From Pyruvatibacter mobilis (lineage in GTDB: Bacteria; Pseudomonadota; Alphaproteobacteria; CGMCC-115125), in NCBI RefSeq assembly GCF_012848855.1, contig NZ_CP051630.1, positions 2,211,501 to 2,275,500 of the forward strand: a DNA stretch of 64,000 nt, given 5' to 3'. Every line of letters starts with the position of its first letter. Positions within the stretch are counted from its first letter, which is position 1. A model generated the notes under the pieces. That model ran no database searches. It saw nothing but the letters and a program-made list of their open reading frames with translations, and was not told the DNA's origin. Positions 1-8,438 of the stretch are shown here, piece after piece. A program made the translations under genes and the position numbers.

Positions 1-5
1 AGGGT

Positions 6-725
6 TTGAAGAAGCAGAACCGAATGCCGCCTGACGCCTCCCAGCCTGACCCGACACCCCCGGTGCATCCGGGCCAGGCTGATCCGGAAGGCTATGTGAA
101 AGGCAATTCGGTTGTGCAGAGCGCGCCGCTTGTGCCGGAGATCAGGCTGCATCTGGCCGATGAGCGCGCGCCCCTGTGGCACAAGACCCAGCGCGACCTT
201 TATGACGACGGCATTGTCCTGCCGTTCTGGGCCTTTGCCTGGGCGGGCGGCCAGGCGCTGGCGCGGTTCATTCTTGATGATCCGTCCCGGGTGCGCGGCA
301 AGCGGGTGCTGGATTTCGCCTCCGGCAGCGGCCTTGCGGCCATCGCAGCGATGATGGCCGGTGCCCGGTCGGCACTGGCGGTTGATATCGACCCCCTGGC
401 GGAGACGGCGGCGCTGATGAACGCTATCGAGAACGGCGTTATCCTCGAAACCTCGACCGCGGACATGGTGGGGCAGAGCCTGGAAGACTTCGACCTCATC
501 CTGGCCGGGGACATCTGCTACGAGCAATCCGTCGCTGAACGGGTGCATGGATGGCTGCATCGGGAAGCAGCGCTGGGCCGGGAGGTGCTGATCGGTGACC
601 CGGGCCGGACTTTCCTGCCGCGCGGCGCGCTCGAGCAGGTGACCGCCTATGGCGTCAAATCCGCCCGCGACCTGGATGATACGGATGTGCGCAATGCCTG
701 TGTCTGGCGCTTTACCGGAGCCTGA
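6..725 (+). CDS. Class I SAM-dependent methyltransferase, METTL20/ETFB-lysine methyltransferase-like
   Basis: The protein is a Rossmann-fold methyltransferase. The SAM-binding motif VLDFASGSG lies near residues 99-107, an acidic strand end (AVDIDP) follows, and GDICYEQ lies near residue 168. The last resembles the D-x-x-Y post-motif of the METTL20 family, which methylates lysines of the electron-transfer flavoprotein beta subunit; bacterial members exist in alphaproteobacteria. The substrate assignment is inference, and a general protein or small-molecule methyltransferase is the alternative. The reading frame is open to the window edge, so the TTG at position 6 may not be the true start; an in-frame ATG lies at 24. 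The N-terminal 40 residues are Pro-rich and look disordered. Confidence 0.7.
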   Translation: MKKQNRMPPDASQPDPTPPVHPGQADPEGYVKGNSVVQSAPLVPEIRLHLADERAPLWHKTQRDLYDDGIVLPFWAFAWAGGQALARFILDDPSRVRGKRVLDFASGSGLAAIAAMMAGARSALAVDIDPLAETAALMNAIENGVILETSTADMVGQSLEDFDLILAGDICYEQSVAERVHGWLHREAALGREVLIGDPGRTFLPRGALEQVTAYGVKSARDLDDTDVRNACVWRFTGA

Positions 726-767
726 CTAAACTACCTGCCGACTCATTTTCGGACAGGGGACATTTCC

Positions 768-1160
768 ATGGGCGGCGGACAGGCAGAGGCCATCGGCCTT
801 TATATCGGCATCAATCTTCTTCTCACCCTCGTGCTGGCGATCCTGGTGGTGCGCCAGCGCGCCAAGCATTCGGTGAGCCTCGGCGATGGCGGCAACGCGG
901 ATGTAGAGCGGGCGATCCGCGCTCACGGCAACAATGTGGAATATGTGGCGATCGCCCTGCCCGGGCTGATCGCGCTGGGGCTGCTCGGGGCCTCCCTTAC
1001 CCTGCTGCATGCGGCGGGGCTCCTGGTGACAGTGGGGCGTGTCGCCCATGCCATCGGCATTTCAAACGGCATTTCTATCTTCCGCCAATTGGGCACGCTG
1101 GCCACCTGGATCGGCGCGGCCGTGCTCGGCGTCGGTTGCCTGTGGGCCGTGCTGGCCTGA
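768..1160 (+). CDS. MAPEG family membrane protein
   Basis: This is a 130-residue integral membrane protein with about four hydrophobic segments (residues 8-25, 55-78, 80-95 and 105-128). It carries the MAPEG signature RAHGN-x-x-E near residue 51. MAPEG proteins (membrane-associated proteins in eicosanoid and glutathione metabolism) include microsomal glutathione transferases; most bacterial ones are uncharacterised. Length and topology fit the family. The gene stands alone between a methyltransferase gene and a convergent lipoprotein gene. Confidence 0.85.
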   Translation: MGGGQAEAIGLYIGINLLLTLVLAILVVRQRAKHSVSLGDGGNADVERAIRAHGNNVEYVAIALPGLIALGLLGASLTLLHAAGLLVTVGRVAHAIGISNGISIFRQLGTLATWIGAAVLGVGCLWAVLA

Positions 1161-1179
1161 CGCCACTTGCCCCCCGGGA

Positions 1180-1830
1180 TCAGGGGCGCGGCGGCTCACC
1201 CGTCGAGCCCCACTCGGCATAGGGCGTGTGCCAGATGGCGGCGGTCGCCATTTCCGGCGGCTCGCCATTATCGAGGAACCAGCTGTCCACCGCCCATTGG
1301 GTGCCCGTCTCCTTCTCGATGATGGTGGCGGTCATGTGCGGCAGGCTGTTGATGATGTTGCCCTTGTGCAGCCGGCCGCCGACCCGGTGGCGGGTCATCA
1401 GCCCGTCGGCGGCAAGCATCCGGAGATAGGTCGTTGTGTTGACGGTCTCGTCAGCACAGTCGAGCTGGTTGGACAGGAACATGTTGGAATAGGTGCCGCC
1501 GAGATCCGCGTCGGTGCCGGTGGCAGCACCTGCCAAAGCCTCGAGCCTGGCAATGGCCTGGGCAATCTGGACCCGCTCTTCTTCGGCGCTGTCCGCCTTG
1601 CGGGCGAAGAGGGCGCGGACGCTGGCCCACTGGCCTTCGCCCAGATGCACGTCGTGCCGCTCGCGGCAGCCATGGCCGGCGCAGAGCACGAAATGGGCCG
1701 GGGTCGGCTTGCCGTCGGGGTGAAGGGTCATCAGGCGCTTGGCGATGGGTGCGTCCCGCCCGCCGGCGCAGGCGGCCAGCAGCGGCAGCACCGCTGCCAC
1801 CAGAATCAGCTGTTTGAACCGCGCTTGCAT
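1180..1830 (-). CDS. Lipoprotein with transglutaminase-like Cys-His-Asp residues
   Basis: The ATG at 1830 gives a classical lipoprotein signal (positive start, hydrophobic stretch, LLAAC lipobox with Cys21), so I prefer it to a longer start at 1863. The mature protein has a Cys in LDCADE (residue 125), a His in LPHMTA (165) and an Asp in WAVDSW (182). The order and the H-to-D distance, ending in W-x-V-D-x-W, resemble the catalytic core of transglutaminase-like proteins. The first half is rich in Cys and His (residues 50-62) and has no recognised domain. Enzymatic activity is inferred from motif geometry only. It is a single gene read towards the MAPEG gene. Confidence 0.6.
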   Translation of the reverse strand: MQARFKQLILVAAVLPLLAACAGGRDAPIAKRLMTLHPDGKPTPAHFVLCAGHGCRERHDVHLGEGQWASVRALFARKADSAEEERVQIAQAIARLEALAGAATGTDADLGGTYSNMFLSNQLDCADETVNTTTYLRMLAADGLMTRHRVGGRLHKGNIINSLPHMTATIIEKETGTQWAVDSWFLDNGEPPEMATAAIWHTPYAEWGSTGEPPRP

Positions 1831-1998
1831 GCCCCCTGCCCCTCGTGCTGTCAGGCCGCCCAAAAAGTGTAACGCAAGGGGCGCATGCCGTCCCTTTTCG
1901 CGCTATATGTCCCCCTATATCCCATTCCGGCGGCTAGGTGTGCGTCACAGCCCTGTGAGCGCGAATAGCTGCCATTCCCGAAAAGACCTGCCTGTTCC

Positions 1999-3360
1999 AT
2001 GTCCTCAGAGCCCACGTCCGACCTCGACCTCGCCTGTCTCGCCGTCAAGAAGCTCATGGCCGCCGGGGCCGATGCCGCCGATGCCATCGCGGCCGCCGGC
2101 ACTTCCATGTCGGTCTCTTACCGCATGGGCAAGCTGGAAGACGTCGAACGCTCCGAGGGCACGGATCTCGGCATCCGCGCCATGGTGAAAGGCGCTGACG
2201 GGGCCATGCGGCAGGCTGTCGTCTCGCTGACCGACACCAGCGGTCCGGCGCTTGATGAGGCGGTGGCGCGTGTGGTGGCGATGGCGAAGATCGCTCCGGA
2301 CGATCCTTATTGCGGTCTCGCCGACACGGCGCGGCTGGCAAAAGAGGTGGCGGATCTCGACCTCGACGACCATCAGGAGCCGGACGCGGACACGCTGGCT
2401 AAATGGGCCGAAGCGGCGGAGAAGGCGGCGCTGGACGTGGACGGCGTCACCAATTCCATGGGCGCCGGTGCCGGCTGGGGCCGCTCGCGCGTGGCGCTGG
2501 CCACCAGCGACGGGTTTGAAGGCACCTACAGTGCCAGTTCGCATTCCGTGTCCTGCTCGGTTCTGGCCGGTGAAGGCACCGGCATGGAGCGGGACTATGA
2601 CTATTCCTCAGCCCGCCATCTGAGCGAACTCGACACCGCCGAAGAGGTGGGCCGCAAGGCTGCCGAAAAAGCCGTGAAGCGGCTCAACCCGCGCAAGATG
2701 CCGAGCCAGTCCGTCCCCGTCATATATGACCCGCGCGTGTCGGGCGGCATTGTCGGCCATCTGGCGGGAGCTGTGTCCGGGGCGGCTGTGGCGCGCGGCA
2801 CCAGCTTTTTGAAAGACAGGATGGGCCAGCAGGTGCTGGCCTCCGGTCTTTCCATCATCGATGACCCGCGCATCATCCGGGGCCGCGCCTCCAAGCCGTT
2901 TGACGGGGAAGGCGTCTTGACCGAGAAGCTGGCGCTTGTGGAAGACGGTGTGCTGCAGAGCTGGATCATGGATACGAGTTCGGCCCGCCAGCTGGGGCTT
3001 GAAACGTCCGGCCGGGCGTCGCGCGGCACCGGTGGCCCTCCTGGCCCGTCCACCACCAATCTCTATCTGGAAGCCGGGTCGGTGAGCCGGGATGATCTCA
3101 TCGCCGACATCAAGCAAGGCTTCTACATCACCGAACTGATCGGCATGGGCGTCAATGGCGTCACCGGCGATTACTCGCGCGGGGCGGCCGGCTACTGGAT
3201 CGAGGACGGGGAGATCACCTTCCCGGTGACAGAGATTACCGTTGCGGGCAACCTGAAGGACATGTTCCTCAATCTGACGCCTGCGGATGATCTCACCTTC
3301 CGCTACGGCACCAACGCGCCCACCTTGCGCATCGAGGGCATGACCATTGCCGGTGCCTGA
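1999..3360 (+). CDS. pmbA: TldD/PmbA family metalloprotease regulator (PmbA/TldE)
   Basis: The 453-residue protein matches the TldD/PmbA family along its length, including the C-terminal block STTNLYLEAGS, ITELIGMGVNGVTGDYSRGA and the closing NLTPADDL/APTLRIEG segment. It lacks the HExxxH zinc motif of TldD, which marks it as the PmbA/TldE partner. In E. coli the TldD/E complex degrades unfolded peptides and matures microcin B17. No TldD gene is in the window. It heads the lipid A/Kdo operon as in other alphaproteobacteria, and its last codons overlap the next gene. Confidence 0.93.
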   Translation: MSSEPTSDLDLACLAVKKLMAAGADAADAIAAAGTSMSVSYRMGKLEDVERSEGTDLGIRAMVKGADGAMRQAVVSLTDTSGPALDEAVARVVAMAKIAPDDPYCGLADTARLAKEVADLDLDDHQEPDADTLAKWAEAAEKAALDVDGVTNSMGAGAGWGRSRVALATSDGFEGTYSASSHSVSCSVLAGEGTGMERDYDYSSARHLSELDTAEEVGRKAAEKAVKRLNPRKMPSQSVPVIYDPRVSGGIVGHLAGAVSGAAVARGTSFLKDRMGQQVLASGLSIIDDPRIIRGRASKPFDGEGVLTEKLALVEDGVLQSWIMDTSSARQLGLETSGRASRGTGGPPGPSTTNLYLEAGSVSRDDLIADIKQGFYITELIGMGVNGVTGDYSRGAAGYWIEDGEITFPVTEITVAGNLKDMFLNLTPADDLTFRYGTNAPTLRIEGMTIAGA

Positions 3361-4147
3361 GGCGAGCGCACATCATCAGCTTCTGCGTGAGGCCGTCCGC
3401 GAGGGCGGCGCGCTGGCGCTTGAGCATGCCCGCAAGGGCATCCTCGCCTGGCGCAAGGATGACGACACCCCGGTCACGGAAGCCGACCTTGCGGTCGATC
3501 ACCTGCTCAAGCAGCGGCTCCAGGCGGCCGAGCCCGATTATGGCTGGCTGTCGGAAGAGACCGAGGACGACGAGACGCGCCTTCAAACCGAGCGTCAGTG
3601 GCTGGTGGACCCGATCGACGGCACCCGCGCCTATATCAAGGGCCGCCCGCATTACGCCGTGGTCGGTGCGTTGATCGAGGACGGGCGGCCGATCTCGGGT
3701 GTCATCTACAATCCGGCAACGGATCAGCTGTTTGAGGCGGAAGCCGGCAAGGGGGCGTTTCTCAACGGTGCCCGCATTCACGTCACCACGCAGGAGGCCG
3801 TGGAAGGCTGCCGCATGCTGGGGGCATCGGACATGTTCCGCCACCCGGCCTGGCCACAGAAATGGCCGGAGATGCATGTGGAGCAGCGCAATTCCATCGC
3901 CTATCGGGCGGCGCTCGTTGCGGCGGGTGAATTCGACGCCATGCTGGTGATGAACTGGAAAAATGACTGGGACCTCGCCGCCGCCGACCTCATCGTCCAT
4001 GAGGCGGGCGGGCAGATGACCACCCATACGGGCGACGCCTTGCGCTACAATGCGCGCGACCCGCGTCACCGCAGTGTGGTCGCCGCGGGTCCTGAGCTTT
4101 ATAAGGCTCTCAACGCGCGTATTGGTCAGATTGTGCTGCCCGGCTGA
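3347..4147 (+). CDS. cysQ: 3'(2'),5'-bisphosphate nucleotidase / inositol monophosphatase family (CysQ-like)
   Basis: This is a FIG-superfamily Mg/Li-dependent phosphatase. It has SEETEDD (metal site), DPIDGTRAY (metal-binding D-P-x-D-G-T) and WDLAAADLIVHEAGG near the C terminus. CysQ converts adenosine 3',5'-bisphosphate to AMP and keeps PAP from inhibiting sulfate assimilation; inositol-monophosphatase activity is the alternative. The start is a TTG at 3347 inside the end of pmbA (14-nt overlap), with GAGGG eight bases upstream; a GTG at 3353 is also possible. The overlap implies translational coupling. Confidence 0.85.
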   Translation: MPVPEASAHHQLLREAVREGGALALEHARKGILAWRKDDDTPVTEADLAVDHLLKQRLQAAEPDYGWLSEETEDDETRLQTERQWLVDPIDGTRAYIKGRPHYAVVGALIEDGRPISGVIYNPATDQLFEAEAGKGAFLNGARIHVTTQEAVEGCRMLGASDMFRHPAWPQKWPEMHVEQRNSIAYRAALVAAGEFDAMLVMNWKNDWDLAAADLIVHEAGGQMTTHTGDALRYNARDPRHRSVVAAGPELYKALNARIGQIVLPG

Positions 4148-4176
4148 GACCGGCCCCGACCTAGAGGACGATCCCG

Positions 4177-4428
4177 ATGAATGACACGCATGACAGCACG
4201 GAAGACGACAAGCAGCTCCTGCATCTGGTATTCGGCGGGCGGCTGACGGATCTATCCGGCACCACCTTCGAGGATGTGTCGAAGCTCGACCTTGTGGGCA
4301 TCTTCCCGAACTACGCAGCCGCCCACAACGCCTGGAAGTCGGCGGCGCAGCGCACGGTGGACGATGCGCAGATGCGCTACTTCATCGTGCATCTGCACAA
4401 GCTCCTCGACCCGGAAAACGATTGCTGA
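4177..4428 (+). CDS. DUF4170 domain-containing small protein
   Basis: This is an 83-residue soluble protein whose core (LHLVFGGRL, followed by DLVGIFPNY, AAHNAWKSAAQ and YFIVHLHKLL) matches DUF4170. The family is found in alphaproteobacteria and is typically encoded just before the DUF374 acyltransferase and waaA, as here. Its function is unknown. A good ribosome binding site (AGAGGA) precedes the ATG. Confidence 0.85.
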   Translation: MNDTHDSTEDDKQLLHLVFGGRLTDLSGTTFEDVSKLDLVGIFPNYAAAHNAWKSAAQRTVDDAQMRYFIVHLHKLLDPENDC

Positions 4429-4495
4429 CCGGGCGTAGGCCCGAGGCTTCCTGCGGAGATTTCCCCTGCTGAAACGCATTGCCAGATCAGGCGCG

Positions 4496-5170
4496 GTGAC
4501 AGCGCTGGTATCGGCGCTGGCGGCGCTCTACATCCGCCTTGTGCTCGCCACCAGCCGGATCGACGTGATCGGTCAGGATATCCCCGAGCGCTTCTGGCAG
4601 AAGGGCGAGCCCTTCATCCTGGCCTTCTGGCATGGGCAGATGCTGATGATGGTGCGGTCCTGGCAAACATCACGGCCCATCCGTATGCTGATCTCCCAGA
4701 ACCATGACGGTGAGGTGATCGCCCGCGCCATCGGCCGCTTCGGCATCGGTACCGTGCGGGGCTCGTCCGACAAGAATGGCAAGGACAAGGGCGGACGCGC
4801 CGCCATCCGGCTGATGCTGAAGACGCTCAAGGCAGGCAATTGCGTGGGCTTCACGCCGGACGGCCCCAAGGGCCCGCGCTTTGTTGCCAAGGAAGGCGTG
4901 GCTGTGGTCGCCCGCATGTCCGGCGCGCCGGTTATTCCCGTGGTGGCGGCCTCCAGCCGCCGCAAGGTGGTGGGTAGCTGGGATCGCTTCGTCATCAACC
5001 TGCCCTTTTCCCGCGCGGTCATTCTCTGGGGAGAGCCCATCCATGTGCCGCGCGACGCGGATGCCGCCGGCGTCGAAGCCGGGCGGTTCCAGGTTGAGGA
5101 AGCCCTGAACCGGCTAAGCGCTGACGCCTGCGCGCGGGTGGGCATGACCCCGGTGGAGGCGGCCGCATGA
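4496..5170 (+). CDS. DUF374 lysophospholipid acyltransferase-like protein
   Basis: This is a LPLAT-superfamily acyltransferase of the DUF374 type. FWHGQMLMM carries the catalytic H-x4-type region, ISQNHDGEVIA and GFTPDGPKGPRF are typical DUF374 blocks, and VIPVVAASSRRK follows. A lipid A or envelope acylation role is inferred from the neighbours. The GTG at 4496 is the first standard start, but it has no clear ribosome binding site. The frame is open upstream to a TAG at 4436, and family members usually begin Met-Leu-Lys-Arg. Tandem CTG codons at 4466 and 4469, followed by Lys-Arg-Ile codons, lie just after GGAGA (4455-4459), so the true start may be a CTG. The 3' end overlaps waaA by 4 nt. 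Confidence 0.88.
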   Translation: MTALVSALAALYIRLVLATSRIDVIGQDIPERFWQKGEPFILAFWHGQMLMMVRSWQTSRPIRMLISQNHDGEVIARAIGRFGIGTVRGSSDKNGKDKGGRAAIRLMLKTLKAGNCVGFTPDGPKGPRFVAKEGVAVVARMSGAPVIPVVAASSRRKVVGSWDRFVINLPFSRAVILWGEPIHVPRDADAAGVEAGRFQVEEALNRLSADACARVGMTPVEAAA

Positions 5171-6525
5171 ACATGTCGTCTCCCGCCGTCACACCGGCAC
5201 TGACCCGCGGCCTTAAGGCTTATCGGGGGCTGACGCGCCTTCTGGCGCCTGCCGTGCCGCTGCTGCTCAACCGCCGCCTCAAGCGCGGCAAGGAAGATGC
5301 TGACCGGCTGAACGAGCGGCTGGGCGCGCCTGCGCGCCCGCGCCCGCCAGGGCCGCTTGTGTGGCTGCATGCGGCCAGCGTGGGCGAAAGCCTGTCTGTC
5401 CTGCCGCTGATCGACCGTCTGCTCGACGCACGGCCGGACATCGCGCTGATGGTCACCACCGGCACGGTGACCTCGGCAAGGCTTCTGGAAGGGCGGCTGC
5501 CTGCACGGGCTTTTCATCAGTTCGTGCCGGTGGATACGCCGCAGGCCGTCACCGGCTTTCTGGATCACTGGAAACCGGATGCTGCCCTGCTGGTGGAAAG
5601 CGAGTTGTGGCCCAACCTGATCACGCTCACTGCTGCTCGGCACATTCCGCTGGCGTTGATCAATGCCCGAATGTCCGCATCCTCCGTGCGCAGCTGGCGC
5701 TGGTGGACGGCAGCGGCGCGGGCTTTGACGGGCAGCTTCAATCTGGTGCTGGCGCAGGATGAAACCGCCGCAACGCGCCTCAAATTACTGGGCGCGACCG
5801 GCACCAAGGCCGTGGGCAATCTCAAGGTGGACGCGCCGCCGCCGCCGGCTTCCGATGATCTTCTGCGCGAACTCAACGGGCTCCTGTCAGGCCGCCCCAC
5901 CTGGGTGGCGGCCAGCACGCATCCCGGCGAAGAGCGGATCATCGCCGACGCGCATCACCAGCTGAAACGGGCGCTCCCGGACCTTCTCACCGTGATCGTG
6001 CCGCGCCATCCCGAGCGCGGTGCCGAGGTGGCGCAGCTGCTGGCGGATATGAAGCTTACCGCCGCGCGGCGCAGCCAGGGCGATATGGTGACGCCGGAAA
6101 CCGATATCTACCTTGCGGATACGCTGGGCGAACTTGGCGGGTTCTTCCGCCTACTGACCATCGTCTTCATGGGCGGATCTCTCGTGCGCGTCGGCGGGCA
6201 CAACCCGATCGAGCCATCGCTTCTGGGGGCAGCGCTTCTGACGGGACCGCATGTGTTCAATTTCCTGGAAATCTTCCGCGCCTTCGAGGAGCGCAAGGCG
6301 TGTGAGACCGTACAGGATGCTGCATCACTGGCGGCGGCTGTCGGGCGGCTGATGTCTGACGGGCAGCTCGCCGGGGCGCGGGTAACGGCGGCTGCGGAGA
6401 CCGCGGGCAGCCTGACGGGTGCGCTGGACAAGACGCTGGAAGCCCTGGTGCCACTGCTGGACCATGCCCTGCCGCCGCGCAAGACTGACAACGCTGTCGA
6501 GGGTGGCGCCCATGCGCACGCCTGA
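5167..6525 (+). CDS. waaA: 3-deoxy-D-manno-octulosonic acid (Kdo) transferase
   Basis: The protein is a GT30-type Kdo transferase that adds Kdo from CMP-Kdo to lipid IVA at the cytoplasmic face of the inner membrane. Visible features are an N-terminal hydrophobic anchor (about residues 18-35), WLHAASVGE near residue 60 with the catalytic Glu, ALLVESELWPN, WVAASTHPGEE, VIVPRHPERG, and FMGGSLVRVGGHNPIEPS near residue 340. The length of 452 is usual for a fused alphaproteobacterial WaaA. It overlaps the upstream gene (ATGA) and runs 14 nt into lpxK. Confidence 0.96.
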   Translation: MNMSSPAVTPALTRGLKAYRGLTRLLAPAVPLLLNRRLKRGKEDADRLNERLGAPARPRPPGPLVWLHAASVGESLSVLPLIDRLLDARPDIALMVTTGTVTSARLLEGRLPARAFHQFVPVDTPQAVTGFLDHWKPDAALLVESELWPNLITLTAARHIPLALINARMSASSVRSWRWWTAAARALTGSFNLVLAQDETAATRLKLLGATGTKAVGNLKVDAPPPPASDDLLRELNGLLSGRPTWVAASTHPGEERIIADAHHQLKRALPDLLTVIVPRHPERGAEVAQLLADMKLTAARRSQGDMVTPETDIYLADTLGELGGFFRLLTIVFMGGSLVRVGGHNPIEPSLLGAALLTGPHVFNFLEIFRAFEERKACETVQDAASLAAAVGRLMSDGQLAGARVTAAAETAGSLTGALDKTLEALVPLLDHALPPRKTDNAVEGGAHAHA

Positions 6526-7549
6526 CCACTGGTATCGCCCGCCCGGCGGGCTGGCCCGCGCGCTGATGCCACTGGCCCGGCTCTACGGGGCGGCTGCCCG
6601 GCTCAAGACGCGCATGGTGATGCCGCAACGGGCGAGCCTGCCGGTGGTCTGCGTCGGCAACATCACCGCAGGCGGCACGGGCAAGACGCCGGTTGCCATC
6701 GCCATCGCCCACCGGCTGGCGGCGCTCGGCGAGCGGCCCGCTTTTCTCACCCGCGGCTATGGCGGGCGCATCACGGGCCCGGTGCTGGTCGACCGGGACC
6801 GCGCCCGCGCGGTTGATGTGGGCGATGAGCCGCTGCTTCTGGCCCGCCACTTCCCCACCATCGTTTCCGCCGACCGGCCCAAGGGTGCCGACATGGCAGC
6901 CCATTCGGGCGCGACGGTTGTGGTGATGGATGACGGCTATCAGAACCCGTCGCTGGTGAAGGATGCAGGACTTCTGGTGGTGGATGCAGGCGCCGGTCTC
7001 GGCAATGGCCTGCTGATCCCGGCGGGGCCGCTGCGCGAACCTGCCGGGGAGGCGCTTGACCGGGCCGCCGCCCTGATTGTCATGGGCGACGGACACGCAG
7101 CGGACGGGCTTGTGACCGATGCGCGCCGGCGCGGGCTTGGCGTGGTTCACGGGCGCGTGGTGCCGACGGGCGATGGTGCCGAATGGCGCGGCAAGCGCGT
7201 GCTGGCCTATGCGGGGATCGGCCGGCCGGAGAAATTCTTCGAGACGCTGGACGGGCTGGGTGCGGACATTCGCGAGACGCAAATGTTCGCCGACCACCAC
7301 GCCTTCAGTGACGACGAGGCAGCGGGGCTCCTTGCCCGTGCCCGCGACGGCGCGCTGGCGCTGGTGACGACGGAAAAGGACCTGGCGCGGCTTGCGGGTG
7401 CCGGGCATTCCGGTGCCCTGGCGGAACTCCGGTCCCATTCCCGGGCGCTGCCAGTGGAGGTGCGTTTTGATGACGGTCATGCGCTTGACCAGCTCTTGAA
7501 GAGCCGTCTCAATGCGGCCACCACGGCTGGTGCCTACAAGGCCTTCTAG
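6512..7549 (+). CDS. lpxK: Tetraacyldisaccharide 4'-kinase
   Basis: LpxK phosphorylates the 4' position of the lipid A disaccharide. The P-loop is GNITAGGTGKTP near residues 47-58, and the catalytic-region motif is DDGYQNPSL near residue 140. FADHHAFSDDEA and ALVTTEKDLARL close the family signature. I chose the ATG at 6512 (MRTPDHWYRPP), which matches the usual LpxK N terminus; a longer start at 6419 would read deep into waaA in another frame. It lies between waaA and a late acyltransferase gene in one operon. Confidence 0.95.
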   Translation: MRTPDHWYRPPGGLARALMPLARLYGAAARLKTRMVMPQRASLPVVCVGNITAGGTGKTPVAIAIAHRLAALGERPAFLTRGYGGRITGPVLVDRDRARAVDVGDEPLLLARHFPTIVSADRPKGADMAAHSGATVVVMDDGYQNPSLVKDAGLLVVDAGAGLGNGLLIPAGPLREPAGEALDRAAALIVMGDGHAADGLVTDARRRGLGVVHGRVVPTGDGAEWRGKRVLAYAGIGRPEKFFETLDGLGADIRETQMFADHHAFSDDEAAGLLARARDGALALVTTEKDLARLAGAGHSGALAELRSHSRALPVEVRFDDGHALDQLLKSRLNAATTAGAYKAF

Positions 7550-7556
7550 GATCTTC

Positions 7557-8432
7557 ATGAGCGATACGCGGTACAAACTCGAAGCGGCGGGCTTCAATCT
7601 GCTGATGGGCCTGTTCAAGGCCATGGGCCGCGAGCGGGCGTCGGCTGTCGGCGGCTGGCTGTTCCGCACCGTGGGGCCTCATATCTCCCGTCACAAAAAG
7701 GCGCTGGCCTCCATGGCGCGGGTCATGCCCGAGCTTTCCGAAGCCGAGCGCGAAGCCGCCCTCTCCCTCATGTGGGACAATCTGGGCCGCACGGCGGGGG
7801 AATATCCACATCTGGGGTCTTTCACCAGCATTGGTCCGGACCCGGATATTGAGGTGGAGGGGCGCGACGTGCTGGAGCGCTTCGCCGAAGAAGGCAAGGC
7901 TGCGATTTTCGTCTCCGGCCATTTCGCCAATTGGGAGCTGATGCCGCTGGCGGTTGCCCAGGCCGGTGTCGAAGGAGCCGAAGTCTATCGCGCGCCCAAC
8001 AATGCGGCGGTCGATGCGTGGATCACCCGGGCCCGGCAGACCCACATCATGCAGCGCCAGGTGCCCAAGGGGCCAAGCGGCGCGCGGGAGCTGGTGAAAT
8101 GCGTCCGCTCCGGCGTCAGCCTGTGCATGCTTGCCGACCAGAAGATGAATGATGGCATCGCGAGCACATTTTTCGGCCTGCCCGCCATGTCACCGGCGGC
8201 GCCAGCCACCATGTCGCTGCGCTATGACGTACCCATCGTGCCGGTGACGTTCGAGCGGGTGCGGGGCACGAAATTCCGCATCCGTTTCTGGCCGCCCCTG
8301 GACTATGCCAAGACAGGTGACATGCACGCGGATATCGCGGCTGTGACGGCAAAGGTGAACGGGTTTCTGGAAGACTGGATCCGCCAGCGGCCCGGCATGT
8401 GGCTGTGGCTGCACAACCGCTGGAAAAAATAG
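7557..8432 (+). CDS. Lipid A biosynthesis acyltransferase, LpxL/HtrB-like
   Basis: This is a 291-residue LpxL/LpxM-type late acyltransferase that transfers secondary acyl chains to Kdo-lipid A from acyl-ACP. The catalytic His/Glu motif is SGHFANWE near residues 120-127; LADQKMNDGI and MWLWLHNRWKK at the C terminus are family hallmarks. The ATG at 7557 follows the lpxK stop by 7 nt with AGGA upstream. Which acyl chain or position it uses cannot be told. It closes the plus-strand operon and ends six bases from the convergent M23 gene. Confidence 0.9.
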   Translation: MSDTRYKLEAAGFNLLMGLFKAMGRERASAVGGWLFRTVGPHISRHKKALASMARVMPELSEAEREAALSLMWDNLGRTAGEYPHLGSFTSIGPDPDIEVEGRDVLERFAEEGKAAIFVSGHFANWELMPLAVAQAGVEGAEVYRAPNNAAVDAWITRARQTHIMQRQVPKGPSGARELVKCVRSGVSLCMLADQKMNDGIASTFFGLPAMSPAAPATMSLRYDVPIVPVTFERVRGTKFRIRFWPPLDYAKTGDMHADIAAVTAKVNGFLEDWIRQRPGMWLWLHNRWKK

Positions 8433-8438
8433 CCGCCG

